The position numbers were made by a program, and so were the translations under genes. From Flavobacterium sp. Root420 (GTDB lineage: Bacteria > Bacteroidota > Bacteroidia > Flavobacteriales > Flavobacteriaceae), in the NCBI RefSeq assembly GCF_001427905.1, contig NZ_LMEF01000023.1, positions 226,687 to 290,686 of the forward strand: DNA of 64,000 nucleotides, in the 5' to 3' direction. A model generated the notes under the pieces. The model did no database searches, had not been told where the DNA came from, and worked only from the letters and a program-made list of their open reading frames with translations. Below, piece after piece: positions 1 through 9,451 of this stretch; position 1 is the stretch's first letter; each line of letters starts with the position of its first letter.

Positions 1-297
1 ATTTGAAATTAGTTTTTGATATAATTCATTAACCGTATTATCTGATTTTAAAGCAACAATAGAACTCGAATTATCCACCGCAATAGCTAGCGGTGTTTTG
101 GTGATTTCTAACGAATTTTTAGAAACTATCGGATTTATCAATAAAACCAATAATCCAAAAATGGCCAAAAAACGTAAAAAAGCCAAAAACACAATCACAT
201 TGGATTTGTTTTTGGCTTTAAAATAATATTGAAAATATGACAAACCACCCGCTATTACTAAAGAAAGCAATAATAATAGAATCGTATTTGTAGTCAT
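1..297 (-). CDS. VWA-domain membrane protein, N-terminal part (cut by left edge)
   Basis: The first 99 codons of a minus-strand gene run off the left edge. The ATG is at 297. The protein opens with a hydrophobic helix (about residues 4-20), a short basic stretch (KAKNKSN) and a second helix (about 33-53). Then comes AVDNSSSIV, which has the DxSxS form of a von Willebrand factor A metal-ion site. Two N-terminal helices before a VWA domain are usual for BatA-like membrane proteins of Bacteroidota. The rest lies outside the window, so the family is inferred from this N-terminus only. It lies downstream of fabG on the same strand with a 143-nt gap. Confidence 0.6.
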   Translation of the reverse strand, partial: MTTNTILLLLLSLVIAGGLSYFQYYFKAKNKSNVIVFLAFLRFLAIFGLLVLLINPIVSKNSLEITKTPLAIAVDNSSSIVALKSDNTVNELYQKLISN

Positions 298-300
298 ATT

Positions 301-440
301 TATTTAGTATTCAGTATCAGTTTACAGTAATCAGATTTCAAAAGTCAACGTTTGCGACTATTCGGTTCCAGCTTCATTCTAGAGTCAGATAAACTGATCA
401 CTAAAACCTTTGAACCTTTGTAACTTAGAACTTCAGTACC
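301..440. repeat. Word-repeat intergenic spacer between fabG and the VWA gene
   Basis: This gap holds no gene. It contains an inverted pair, ATCAGTTTA at 316-324 and TAAACTGAT at 390-398, and word-like stretches such as cctttgaacctttgtaac. The same style of spacer recurs at many other gaps in this window (see findings). Confidence 0.5.
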
Positions 441-1187
441 TTAGGTTAACATTCCTCCACAAACATTAAGCACTTGTCCTGTAACATATGCACTCATGTC
501 CGAAGCTAAGAAAAGACATGCATTTGCAACATCTTCAGTAGTTCCTCCACGTTTCAACGGAATCCCTTCTCTCCATCCTTTTACTACATCTTCAGGTAGT
601 TTTGCAGTCATTTCAGTTTCAATAAAACCAGGAGCGATTGCGTTACAACGAATATTACGAGAACCCAACTCCAAAGCAACAGATTTAGTAAAACCAATTG
701 CACCGGCTTTAGACGCTGCATAATTTGTTTGTCCTGCATTTCCGGAAACACCAACTACTGAACTAATATTAATAATAGAACCTGCACGTTGTTTTAAGAA
801 AGTTTTTTGAATCGCTTTGGTCATATTAAACACTGACTTTAAGTTTACGTCAATAACCTGATCGAAATCAGCTTCTGACATACGCATCAATAAATTATCT
901 TTTGTAATTCCAGCGTTGTTAATTAAGATATCAACCGTTCCAAAATCAGCCAAAACAGCATCAACAAAAGTTTGCGCTTCATTAAAATCGGCCGCATTCG
1001 ATTGGTATCCTTTTGCTTTAACTCCTAAAGCATTTAATTCAACTTCTAAAGCCTCTGCAGAAGCAGCAGATGCGCTATAAGTAAAAGCAACATTTGCTCC
1101 GTGTTTAGCAAAAACTTCAGCAATTCCTCTTCCAATTCCACGACTAGCGCCCGTAATAATGGCAACTTTTCCTTCTAGTAATTTCAT
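441..1187 (-). CDS. fabG: 3-oxoacyl-[acyl-carrier-protein] reductase FabG
   Basis: FabG is an NADPH-dependent short-chain dehydrogenase that reduces 3-oxoacyl-ACP in each round of cytosolic fatty-acid elongation. The Rossmann glycine motif GASRGIGRG is near the N-terminus, followed by NNAG and the catalytic Ser...YAASK arrangement. The C-terminus ends with GQVLNVCGGM, as in the family. I start at the ATG at 1187 (MKLLEGK, 248 aa, the usual length). A TTG two codons upstream is possible but less likely. A perfect TAnnTTTG promoter box lies about 55 bases upstream. Confidence 0.95.
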   Translation of the reverse strand: MKLLEGKVAIITGASRGIGRGIAEVFAKHGANVAFTYSASAASAEALEVELNALGVKAKGYQSNAADFNEAQTFVDAVLADFGTVDILINNAGITKDNLLMRMSEADFDQVIDVNLKSVFNMTKAIQKTFLKQRAGSIINISSVVGVSGNAGQTNYAASKAGAIGFTKSVALELGSRNIRCNAIAPGFIETEMTAKLPEDVVKGWREGIPLKRGGTTEDVANACLFLASDMSAYVTGQVLNVCGGMLT

Positions 1188-1242
1188 ATTCAAAATTAAT
1201 TTTAATATTTATTTGTAGCTATTCCTGCTATGAATGACACGT

Positions 1243-1250
1243 CAAATATA
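1243..1250 (-). promoter_or_regulatory. Bacteroidota -7 promoter box of fabG
   Basis: On the minus strand this reads TATATTTG, a perfect match to the Bacteroidota -7 consensus TAnnTTTG, 55 bases before the fabG ATG. No clear TTG -33 box sits at the expected distance. Confidence 0.5.
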
Positions 1251-1334
1251 TGATAATTCCCTTTTTAAAAAAATAACAATCGCAATAACCTTTCAACATT
1301 TCAAAATATAAATACTTTAATAGACTGTCCAAAA

Positions 1335-1364
1335 TCAAAAAAGCAACTCAAGATTGAGTTGCTT
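1335..1364 (-). terminator. Rho-independent terminator after the small membrane protein
   Basis: An 11-bp hairpin (aagcaactcaa pairing with ttgagttgctt, 1341-1364) is followed on the minus strand by a T-rich run, just beyond the stop at 1395. Confidence 0.8.
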
Positions 1365-1394
1365 TCTCTTCAAAATAAAAATAAAACTAAAATC

Positions 1395-1670
1395 TTAAAT
1401 ATTGTTTTGTCTAGTTATAAAAAAGAAAACAATTAGCAAGACAGCCATAAACAGCATTCTGTAAATTGACGTTTGAAACTCTGTTGTATTATTGAGCTTG
1501 TCTTGTTTTCTCTGCTTTATTAGATTAAAAATCGCAACCGGAATGATTACTATAATAGATAAGTACAAATAATATCTTGTATAATCTGGATAGAATCCTG
1601 ATATAACAAGAAGTAATAAACCCCATAAAAGGACAGCTATATTTATTGGAGTGATATATTTCTTCATCAT
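1395..1670 (-). CDS. Small three-helix membrane protein, unknown function
   Basis: A 91-aa protein with hydrophobic helices at about residues 9-26, 34-50 and 70-86. A charged loop (KQRKQDKLNNTTEFQ) lies between helices two and three. I do not recognise a family. It stands alone between two rho-independent terminators (1335-1364 and 1684-1713), so it is probably transcribed by itself. Start choice is MMKK at 1670; the second Met at 1667 is equally possible. The own terminator and the clean membrane topology argue that it is a real gene. Confidence 0.6.
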   Translation of the reverse strand: MMKKYITPINIAVLLWGLLLLVISGFYPDYTRYYLYLSIIVIIPVAIFNLIKQRKQDKLNNTTEFQTSIYRMLFMAVLLIVFFFITRQNNI

Positions 1671-1683
1671 ATGTTTAACTATT

Positions 1684-1713
1684 AAAAAAAGCAGCTCAGC
1701 AATGAGCTGCTTT
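1684..1713 (-). terminator. Terminator of the sus-like operon
   Basis: The hairpin gcagctca/tgagctgc (1691-1710), extended by A-T pairs, is followed on the minus strand by seven Ts. It sits 30 bases after the DUF4302 stop and ends the five-kilobase-plus susC-susD-zinc-DUF4302 transcript. Confidence 0.85.
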
Positions 1714-1742
1714 CATTCAAAATAAAATAAAACTAAAACTGT

Positions 1743-3095
1743 TTATTGAAAAGCGTATGTGGTCATTCTAAAATTACTTGTTGAACTTGTAAATGTGTAA
1801 ATGTTATTTGTAAAAGCGATTTTGAAAGCTTCTTTTTTAATATATAATCCACTAGGATTCATAAGTTCAGTGTCTACTTTTTTAAGTAATGCAGGTTGTG
1901 CAATAACTGCTCCCGTATTAGCTTGCCATGTACCTGGAACAAGTATTAATTTCTTATTAACAGCATCTTGCTGTACTGTAAAGTTGTGATAAATAGTAGT
2001 TTTACCACCTGTAAATGTATATGAAATGTAACTTTCACCAGCTGCATCATTAAAAGTGAATTGAATTCTATTTACTTTTTGAGTTGAAGGTAAACTTGCG
2101 TGAATTTCAGCAATTAATGAATTAAAAAGCGACGAATTACTTGGTGCAGTAGCTAAATTTGCATGAATATAAGCAAAACCTGTTTGAGGAGCCTGAAGCA
2201 TTACCCTATAATCATCAGTTAAGATCAATGGTTTGTTGCTATATTTAATTACAGCCGTAACCCCATTCGTTCCAGTTGCAGTAAAACTTCCATCAACATC
2301 ATTGTATACAAAATTGGTTAATTTTTGTCCGGCAACTTCTACAGCCGGGCTTACTACAATTCCGGTTGGTGTGTAACCAACTCCCATGTTATAACTTACA
2401 GAATAACCAGTTTCTATGGAATTTGCTTCTGCATAACGAGTTACATCTGAAAATGAGAAATCAAACTGGTGTTTTGCTGTTCCGTCATTGGTTTCTAATA
2501 ATCTAAAAAGCGGACGAGTATCATCACCAATTACATTGTCAATCATGTCAATGTTTTTTGGCAGATCAGTCCAGTCTTGTGCAGTTGCCTTTACAAAACG
2601 TATCTCTGCACCATTTCTGTTGGCTTTAAAAATAATCTGCCCATTTTCTTGTCCGTAATACAAAAACTGAAAATCCCCCAAATAACCTTTTGCTCTTAGT
2701 GCTGCTATTGGATAATTATCTGATTCAGATAAAAGGTGTATTCTGTTTTTTGTGGTAAAGGTCAAACTTACCGTACTTCCAAGCTGTACCTGGTATTCGC
2801 TTTTATAAACAGCTGTATCATCATCAAAATCAGAAGCCATCTGAACTGTACCATCGGCTGCAAATTTAAATAAATGTGTATAACCTCCCAAAATCGTGTT
2901 ATCTGTAAAATAAACGGCTTTCCAACCAAATTCTGAAGAAAGCAAAGCGTCGTTCAATTCTGTTTTCTGAGCATTTAAACGCTCGGTTGGCGTTTTATCA
3001 AATTTTGGATCTGCGTCTGTATTATTATCGCAGGAGCTTAATTGCAAAGCCAAAAAGGCAGCAAATAAGAACTTATATATGTTTTTAATTTTCAT
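1743..3095 (-). CDS. DUF4302 lipoprotein of a Sus-like locus
   Basis: A 450-aa exported lipoprotein: signal peptide with lipobox ending at Cys22 (LQLSSC). The following region (TERLNAQKTELNDALLSSEFGWKAVYF, split here as TERLNAQK...FGWKAVYF) is typical of the DUF4302 family, which is known mainly as a partner of SusC/SusD pairs. The function is unknown; a surface substrate-binding or processing role is inferred from context only. It is the last gene of the operon, 11 bases after the zinc lipoprotein, and is followed by a strong terminator. The charge and beta-rich composition give no catalytic motif that I can see. Confidence 0.8.
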   Translation of the reverse strand: MKIKNIYKFLFAAFLALQLSSCDNNTDADPKFDKTPTERLNAQKTELNDALLSSEFGWKAVYFTDNTILGGYTHLFKFAADGTVQMASDFDDDTAVYKSEYQVQLGSTVSLTFTTKNRIHLLSESDNYPIAALRAKGYLGDFQFLYYGQENGQIIFKANRNGAEIRFVKATAQDWTDLPKNIDMIDNVIGDDTRPLFRLLETNDGTAKHQFDFSFSDVTRYAEANSIETGYSVSYNMGVGYTPTGIVVSPAVEVAGQKLTNFVYNDVDGSFTATGTNGVTAVIKYSNKPLILTDDYRVMLQAPQTGFAYIHANLATAPSNSSLFNSLIAEIHASLPSTQKVNRIQFTFNDAAGESYISYTFTGGKTTIYHNFTVQQDAVNKKLILVPGTWQANTGAVIAQPALLKKVDTELMNPSGLYIKKEAFKIAFTNNIYTFTSSTSNFRMTTYAFQ

Positions 3096-3106
3096 AATAC
3101 CTTTTT

Positions 3107-3967
3107 TTAATTTGTTATTACAGCATTTGTGTTTATTTCAGCAGCATCTCTTAATGCATAGAAATCCATGTCAAAAGCTTCCTTAAAATATTTTACTACA
3201 AGTGCTTCTTTTGCTTTTAAGGCAGCTAAAGCATCAGGATCATCAATACCGGCCAAAAAAGCAGCATACTCTGCTTTTGAATAAATTAATATCATAGAAG
3301 CTGTTTCTGCAAAATCTTCATTAATATTTGATCTCGCATAACTTGTAATAAATCCAATCTCGTTTGATTCCGGAATATCATAATTATACCAATCTGAAGT
3401 ATAGCCACCAGGAGTTATTGCAGCCCATGATTTTTCATCAAAAGGTTTATGCTGATTCAAAATATGAATATACTCGTGCTGAATTGTGTGAATAAATTCT
3501 GAGACATTATCACGATCAGACTGATCTATATAATCAGTTTCAAATAAAGTAACTCGCTGTCCTCCTTCCGCTATACCTAAAGTTCTTGTTCCAACACTAT
3601 TTAAGTTTACACCACCAATTAAAACAATTTCCCTTGGTGCAATTTTCTTCACGAAATCTGCTCCTCCAATTTGGGAATAACTTCTAAGCCATATTGTTTC
3701 AACAATTTCAAGGGCAGGCTGCACTTTATCAATTGTTGGAGGAAATAAATAACGACTGTTATCTACCGTATTTTGATTCCATTTATATTGAACATTGATA
3801 TTGTACGGATTTAAATAAGTAGTCGTAATCCAATTATCTAATGCCGTTTTAGTTGGTTGTGTGTAATCTAGCTGACTATCTCCCGGACGTTCATCGTTTG
3901 CGCAAGAAATTACAGCCATAGAAACCATAACCAAAAATGCTATTTTACTATATTTTATTAGTTTCAT
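3107..3967 (-). CDS. Substrate import-associated zinc metallohydrolase lipoprotein
   Basis: A 286-aa lipoprotein (lipobox Cys22, VISC) with a zinc-peptidase-type HExxH motif, HEYIH at residues 164-168. A Glu in NEDFAE (216-221) is a likely third zinc ligand. The length and layout match the family named substrate import-associated zinc metallohydrolase lipoprotein, which is defined by linkage to SusC/SusD. It probably acts at the outer membrane on the imported substrate or its carrier; the substrate is unknown. It lies 19 bases after susD and 11 before the DUF4302 gene, so all four are one operon. Confidence 0.85.
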   Translation of the reverse strand: MKLIKYSKIAFLVMVSMAVISCANDERPGDSQLDYTQPTKTALDNWITTTYLNPYNINVQYKWNQNTVDNSRYLFPPTIDKVQPALEIVETIWLRSYSQIGGADFVKKIAPREIVLIGGVNLNSVGTRTLGIAEGGQRVTLFETDYIDQSDRDNVSEFIHTIQHEYIHILNQHKPFDEKSWAAITPGGYTSDWYNYDIPESNEIGFITSYARSNINEDFAETASMILIYSKAEYAAFLAGIDDPDALAALKAKEALVVKYFKEAFDMDFYALRDAAEINTNAVITN

Positions 3968-3986
3968 AAGAATTTGCTTTTAAAGA

Positions 3987-5462
3987 TTATCTAGGATTTA
4001 GCTCAACACCTGTATTCGACGCGTGAAGCGGAATTTGTAAAGCTCTGCGATTGTCACCTTTAACCAAAATGTTAACAGGCTTATTAGTAGTTTCATGTCT
4101 AACTACAATATTAAAACGCTTAACATCAAACCATCTCATTCCTTCATGTACAAAATCTCTACGTCTGGTTTCAGCAATAGCTTTTACATAAGAGGTTTGT
4201 ACGGGAGTCATGGTGTAAAACGGTGTATATTCATCTGCTATAACCGGATATTTAGCTACTACTTTAGCTTGTGTTACCTTATCTGTAGCTACATAACCTA
4301 CTGTTCTAGTTGATAAAAAATATTCTAATTCATCGTTTGCCACTTGTATCTGGCCTTTCATTACATGAGCTTCAATTCTATTTAAGAAGAACTCATCATT
4401 GCTTAGCAGAACTTCAGCAACATATGGATCTCCAATTCCGGCTGTTACGTTTGAATATTTAAAATATTCATAAAACTTAGGAAGAAACACTGTTATACTA
4501 CTGTTTGATGAATAAAAGTTATAATACCATGGTTTTGCTAAAAGGTTTGTTGCTGTGCCGAATATTTCCGGATAACGTGCCCCTGAAAGATAAAATCTAT
4601 TTGAGTAGTACGATCTGCTTACAATCGTATTTGCAGAAACTACCAATAAATTTGTTTCAGCCGCACTGCTTGCATAACTTAATCTCTGATCATTGATCGC
4701 CATAACATCATAAGATGCAAAGTCTCTTAATTTACCAACAGGCCTGTTTCCTAAATCATCAGATAAAGCAATTACTTTGTCCCAATCTCCTTTTACTAAA
4801 TAAAAACGGCTGGCAAAAGCTTTTGCAGCATTTTTGGTAAAATGAAATTTAGGTTCTTTATAATCATTGATAACATACTTTAAACCTTCCTGAATATCTT
4901 TTTCAATAAATTCAAAAACTTCAGCTACGGTATTTCTTTTGTATTTCGTTACTAATTCGGTTTCCGGTTTTGTAACATATGGAATTCCTAAATCAGTACT
5001 TGCCGTTGCCGGATTGTAACGTTGCGACCAAAATGAAACCAACATAAAATGAGAATAAGCTCGTGCTAAAAGTGCTTCTCCTTTTTGAGGGTTTAAGTCA
5101 GCCGTATTTCCTAATTGATCTATAGCTTCCAAGGCTTTATTTGCATGCGCAATGGCCTGATAACAAGCATCCCAATAATAGGCTTGCGTATCTATATCTG
5201 CAGTTTCTGTTTGAAGCTCCCAGTTATAGTTTTGCTCATTTTTAATTAATGTCTCTGGCATATTACTATCAAAAACATTATCAGACATTGTTTCTGCAAT
5301 GTCGAAATAACTCATTTGAGGATAAGCCCCAACCAATAATTCAGAAATTTTATCAGGAGTATCTATTTCGGTTCTATTATCTGGCTTCTCAGACAAGAAA
5401 TCATCACAACCAGTAATACTTATAAGTATTAATAGCGATAAAGTTATTTTTAATTTTTTCAT
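3987..5462 (-). CDS. RagB/SusD family nutrient-binding lipoprotein
   Basis: SusD-type proteins cap the SusC barrel on the cell surface and deliver ligand to it. This 491-aa protein has a signal peptide ending at lipid Cys19 (SITGC), the usual N-terminal DDFLSEKP start, helical TPR-like repeats rich in AYSHFMLVSFW-type sequence, and the C-terminal RRRDFVHEGMRWFDVKRF segment common in the family. It follows susC by 12 bases. The substrate cannot be told from sequence; the paired zinc lipoprotein and DUF4302 suggest a peptide or protein ligand rather than a glycan, and no glycoside hydrolase is nearby. Confidence 0.92.
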   Translation of the reverse strand: MKKLKITLSLLILISITGCDDFLSEKPDNRTEIDTPDKISELLVGAYPQMSYFDIAETMSDNVFDSNMPETLIKNEQNYNWELQTETADIDTQAYYWDACYQAIAHANKALEAIDQLGNTADLNPQKGEALLARAYSHFMLVSFWSQRYNPATASTDLGIPYVTKPETELVTKYKRNTVAEVFEFIEKDIQEGLKYVINDYKEPKFHFTKNAAKAFASRFYLVKGDWDKVIALSDDLGNRPVGKLRDFASYDVMAINDQRLSYASSAAETNLLVVSANTIVSRSYYSNRFYLSGARYPEIFGTATNLLAKPWYYNFYSSNSSITVFLPKFYEYFKYSNVTAGIGDPYVAEVLLSNDEFFLNRIEAHVMKGQIQVANDELEYFLSTRTVGYVATDKVTQAKVVAKYPVIADEYTPFYTMTPVQTSYVKAIAETRRRDFVHEGMRWFDVKRFNIVVRHETTNKPVNILVKGDNRRALQIPLHASNTGVELNPR

Positions 5463-5474
5463 GTTTTTGGACTA

Positions 5475-8400
5475 TTATAATGAAATGTTTAAAGTAAAAG
5501 TGTATTGAGATGTAACTGGCATAGCAACACCACCGGCATTACGAAACTCAGGATCCTGGCCATTTAATCTTTTGTCTGAGTAAATTAACCATGGGTTAAC
5601 GGCAGAACCTTTTAAAGTAAATGTACTTAGTCCAAGTTTTCTCTTGAAATCATTTGGAAATTCCCAGCTTAAAGAGATATTTTTAAGTCTGACAAAATCT
5701 CCATCAGCAATACGTGCATCAGAATAGTTGTAAGTGTTATAAGCTCTTGCCAATGTGCGTTCTCCTCCATAATTAGAATTCAAACGTCTGTCTGCAATAA
5801 CCGGTACATTTGTAAAGTTCTCATCTCCCGGATTAATCCAACGATTTGTAAAATCTTTTGTAAATACGGTTAAGTCATCATAAGTACTATCATAAATAGG
5901 ATTCAAACGTACTTTGTTACCTCCTGATCCCACGAAGAAAACATATAAAGACCAATTTTTATAAGTAAATGTATTTGCTAAACCAATAGATTTATTAGGT
6001 TCGATTGACCCTTCATATTTCAAATATTTAGTTACATCTAAATTGTCCTGAAAATTAGCTTCTGTAATATTATTATCAGCTCCGTCTTGTAATATAAAAG
6101 TTGGTAAACCTTGATTATTCAAACCTGTAAACTGATAAGAGTACAATGAGTTTCTTGGATGCCCGATTGTATTTCCTCCATTTGCATCTACTAAATCAAA
6201 TGCTGTTGGTGTGTTTTCAAGCTTTGTAATTTTTTGTGAATAAACAGAAAAATTAAGCGTTGTTGACCATTTGAAATCACGATTATCAAAATTTTTCGTT
6301 GTAAATCCAATCTCAAGACCTTTAGTTTCCATATCGGCATTATTTCCTTGTCTGATTCTTTGACCACCAATTCCTGAAGTAATCACATAATCAACCAAAT
6401 CAAAAGCTTTACGGCTATAAACATCTGAAGTAAATTGTACTCTGTTGTTAAACATTCCAAGATCAACACCTATGTTGGTCTCAAATTGTTTTTCCCAGGT
6501 TAAATCGCTGTTTTGCAATTGGTCAATATTAATTCCTGATTCTCTGTCATCAAGATTAAAACGATCTGTTATATAACTTTTATAAATTGCTAACGAGTTT
6601 GTTGCCGGACCTGCTGTTGCAGTAAGTCCATAAGAAGCTCTTAATGCCAAAGTATTTACAGATTCAATATCTTTCATGAATTTTTCTTCGGCAACATTCC
6701 ATTTACCACTAAAAGTATAAGTTGGCAACCATCTTGAAGAATCACTGTTTCCTTGTCTGTTCGATCCGTCATAACGACCTGTAACCGAAGCAGTATAACG
6801 ACGATCATACGTGTAACCTACTTTTCCGAAGAAACCTACTGTTCTTTCTTTTTCTTCATTAAACCCATAATATGAATCTCCTCCGTTGATAATTTTTTCA
6901 ATTAATCTTGGATCAGTAAAGGCGGTAAGACCTCTGTCGTATTGTAAACCTGCAGCTGTAAAATTATCACTACTTCTATCAACAACTCTTAACTCAGTTC
7001 CAAACAAACCTTCTAATTCATGTTTGTCATTTAAAGTATTTCTGTAGCTAATGCTGTTTCTTAAGTTATAAGAAGTCATATCGTTGGTGAATTTTCTCAA
7101 AAAACCACCATTTGGCAATACAGAAACTTTTGGAGCAGTTAAATCATTAGGATCCTGATATAAAAATATATTCTGGTCTCTAACTAATGTATTAACTCCA
7201 TCTTCACCTTCCGGAGTACCCGCTTTGTAAGCCCCAACTACGTTGGAATTCTCCATAATTTTGTGTTCACGGCTTGTATTAGCGTAACGAGCAGAACCAG
7301 TAAGATTGTAGTTTAAATGTGGGGTAATTTTATAATCTAAATCCAATTGAAAACGAATATCTTTAACCTGGATTTCCATGAAGTTGTTTTCCAATTCATT
7401 GATAATATTCATTTTAGCCCAGTTATTTCTATAATACTCTAAATTTCCGTTTTCATCATATGGTCTTAAAGTTCTGCTTGTATTTAATACATAGTTGAAT
7501 GGATTGATATCAAAATCACGAGTTACTTTACCAAAAACAACATCTTTTTCACTTTCATAACTTCCAGGGGCACCCTGATCACGAACCGAAGCTAAAGTTG
7601 AAAGCGTAAGATTTAATCTGTCATTTACATAAAATGTCCCTTTAATATTTGATGATATTTGTTTTACATCGTCAGCAAGAGTCCATCCCGGATCAGTATA
7701 ATATCCCAAAGAAGCATAGAATGTATTGTTTTTTCCACCACCAGAAAAACTCAAAGAGTGATTTTGCGTGATAGAAGGTCTAAATAATACACTAAACCAG
7801 TCTGTATTTGCCAATTCGTATTTTCTTAAGAAGTTATTACGGCTAACAGGATCGTTATTCACTAAATAGGTTCCTGTTTCAGGATTATACGTATTTATTG
7901 CTCTCCCTAAAATATTATATGCACCACCGTATCTTCCATTTACGGTTGAAGGTAAATCCAAGTATCCTTTAGCCTCCATTTCTTTAAAAATACTCATGGA
8001 TTCCTGAGAATTTAAAATATCATACTGGCTATAGTTTGGAACTGCTCTAATAGTTTGTTCCAATCCGTAAGTCACTTTTAAAGGCGCATCTCTACGGCCT
8101 TGTTTTGTTGTAATTACCACAACCCCATTCAAAGATCTTGATCCGTAAATAGAAGTTGCAGAAGCATCTTTCAAAATCTCAATGTTTTGAATATCATTAG
8201 CATTTAAACCTGCTACAGACGAACTCAATAAAGTTTCTGAATTACCAGAAGCTAAATCTGCAAATGAAACATTAATAATATCCTCTTGTACAACACCATC
8301 AATCACCCATAAAGGTTTTGTGTCTCCAAAAATAGAAGATGATCCACGAACTGTAATTTTAGGAGCAGTACCAAAAGTTCCTGTAACGTTTTGCACCGTA

Positions 8401-9203
8401 ACCCCAGCCGCTTTTCCTTCAATCATTCTACTAACATCTACCACTCCATCTACTTTTAACTCGGCTCCTGAAATTTTACTAATCGCACCTGTAAAAGTTC
8501 TTTTTGAGGTTTTTTCATAACCTGTTGTTACAATAACCTCTTTAAGGTTTTGACCAGCTTCATTTAAAATAATGGTTGGAGAAGTATTTTCTATACCAAT
8601 CTCTTTAGTTTCCATTCCAACATATGAAATAACTAATGCAGTACTATTAGCAGGCATTTCGATAGAAAAATTCCCATCAAAATCTGTTAAAACGGCAACT
8701 TTAGTACCTTTTACCAACACCGTTGCTCCCGGTAATGGAACTCCGCTGGGATCAGTAACTTTTCCTTTGATAATAGGGCCTGGTGCCAATATTTCAAATA
8801 AAGAAGGATTGTTTTCTATATTTGAAAATGGATCCATTGCATTATTTTTTTGTAAAATAATCTGGTTACTTACTTCTGAAAAAGTAATATTAAATGGTTT
8901 TAAAATTCTGTTAAGTACACTTGACAAAACTTCCTGATCAGCCTCTATAGTCACTTTTTGATTAAGCTGAGGCAATCGGGAATTATACGAAAATTTTACG
9001 TGCGCAGATTTTTCCAACTTAGTTAATGCATTATCTAAAGTTAAATTTGCAACAGTAATAGTAACTTTTGTATCTAATTTTCTTTGTCCATTTACACTGT
9101 TTGCCATTGTAACACTTGAAAACACAAGTGCTAAGACAAACTGAAATAGCGTTATTTTCATGATTCGATGGAGTAATCGTTGTTTAACAACTGGTTTTTT
9201 CAT
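5475..9203 (-). CDS. SusC/RagA TonB-dependent receptor with STN signalling domain
   Basis: This 1242-aa outer-membrane transporter imports a ligand with TonB energy. Domains in order: signal peptide (1-39), secretin/TonB short N-terminal STN domain (about 45-118), carboxypeptidase-regulatory-like beta domain (about 146-220), plug (about 225-365, with RGSSS and the SusC-type VLKDASATSIYGSR region), and a long beta-barrel to the C-terminal aromatic-rich end. The STN domain is the part that touches a FecR anti-sigma factor in the periplasm. The fecR and ECF sigma genes lie directly upstream, so the protein is both transporter and sensor and probably turns on its own operon. Confidence 0.95.
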   Translation of the reverse strand: MKKPVVKQRLLHRIMKITLFQFVLALVFSSVTMANSVNGQRKLDTKVTITVANLTLDNALTKLEKSAHVKFSYNSRLPQLNQKVTIEADQEVLSSVLNRILKPFNITFSEVSNQIILQKNNAMDPFSNIENNPSLFEILAPGPIIKGKVTDPSGVPLPGATVLVKGTKVAVLTDFDGNFSIEMPANSTALVISYVGMETKEIGIENTSPTIILNEAGQNLKEVIVTTGYEKTSKRTFTGAISKISGAELKVDGVVDVSRMIEGKAAGVTVQNVTGTFGTAPKITVRGSSSIFGDTKPLWVIDGVVQEDIINVSFADLASGNSETLLSSSVAGLNANDIQNIEILKDASATSIYGSRSLNGVVVITTKQGRRDAPLKVTYGLEQTIRAVPNYSQYDILNSQESMSIFKEMEAKGYLDLPSTVNGRYGGAYNILGRAINTYNPETGTYLVNNDPVSRNNFLRKYELANTDWFSVLFRPSITQNHSLSFSGGGKNNTFYASLGYYTDPGWTLADDVKQISSNIKGTFYVNDRLNLTLSTLASVRDQGAPGSYESEKDVVFGKVTRDFDINPFNYVLNTSRTLRPYDENGNLEYYRNNWAKMNIINELENNFMEIQVKDIRFQLDLDYKITPHLNYNLTGSARYANTSREHKIMENSNVVGAYKAGTPEGEDGVNTLVRDQNIFLYQDPNDLTAPKVSVLPNGGFLRKFTNDMTSYNLRNSISYRNTLNDKHELEGLFGTELRVVDRSSDNFTAAGLQYDRGLTAFTDPRLIEKIINGGDSYYGFNEEKERTVGFFGKVGYTYDRRYTASVTGRYDGSNRQGNSDSSRWLPTYTFSGKWNVAEEKFMKDIESVNTLALRASYGLTATAGPATNSLAIYKSYITDRFNLDDRESGINIDQLQNSDLTWEKQFETNIGVDLGMFNNRVQFTSDVYSRKAFDLVDYVITSGIGGQRIRQGNNADMETKGLEIGFTTKNFDNRDFKWSTTLNFSVYSQKITKLENTPTAFDLVDANGGNTIGHPRNSLYSYQFTGLNNQGLPTFILQDGADNNITEANFQDNLDVTKYLKYEGSIEPNKSIGLANTFTYKNWSLYVFFVGSGGNKVRLNPIYDSTYDDLTVFTKDFTNRWINPGDENFTNVPVIADRRLNSNYGGERTLARAYNTYNYSDARIADGDFVRLKNISLSWEFPNDFKRKLGLSTFTLKGSAVNPWLIYSDKRLNGQDPEFRNAGGVAMPVTSQYTFTLNISL

Positions 9204-9256
9204 AATTTTGGTTTGTTTTGATTAATACTATTCGCGTGTATTTTAAGAAACGTACT

Positions 9257-9323
9257 GAATTGCTCTTTACAGAGAGGAATTCAATTTTATAAGTGTCGAT
9301 AATGTTACAGCATTTCGGCACTT
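9257..9323. promoter_or_regulatory. Two inverted repeats in the susC upstream region
   Basis: Between fecR and susC there are two hairpins. One is around 9257-9281 (gaattgctct against agagaggaattc). The other pairs aagtgtcga (9291-9299) with tcggcactt (9315-9323). The second has a T-run on the plus strand, but no plus-strand gene precedes it. They may be structures in the susC leader or marks of the ECF-controlled promoter region. Confidence 0.35.
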
Positions 9324-9451
9324 TTTTTATGCATTTGGTTTTTACATAGGCAATCAAAGTGAATTTTAAGTTTGGTTAATTTTTAGTTTTTTTTTGGTTT
9401 TGCATTTTATTTGTGAGCTTATTCTGTACAATTACAGTTATACAGATTAAA

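Noticed and set aside
8572..8937. 121-codon open frame on the plus strand inside the SusC gene
   Set aside because: It is antisense to a clearly coding receptor gene, has no promoter box or family likeness, and follows from the codon bias of the real frame.
9291..9330. Possible plus-strand terminator
   Set aside because: No plus-strand gene precedes it; treated as an upstream structure of susC instead.
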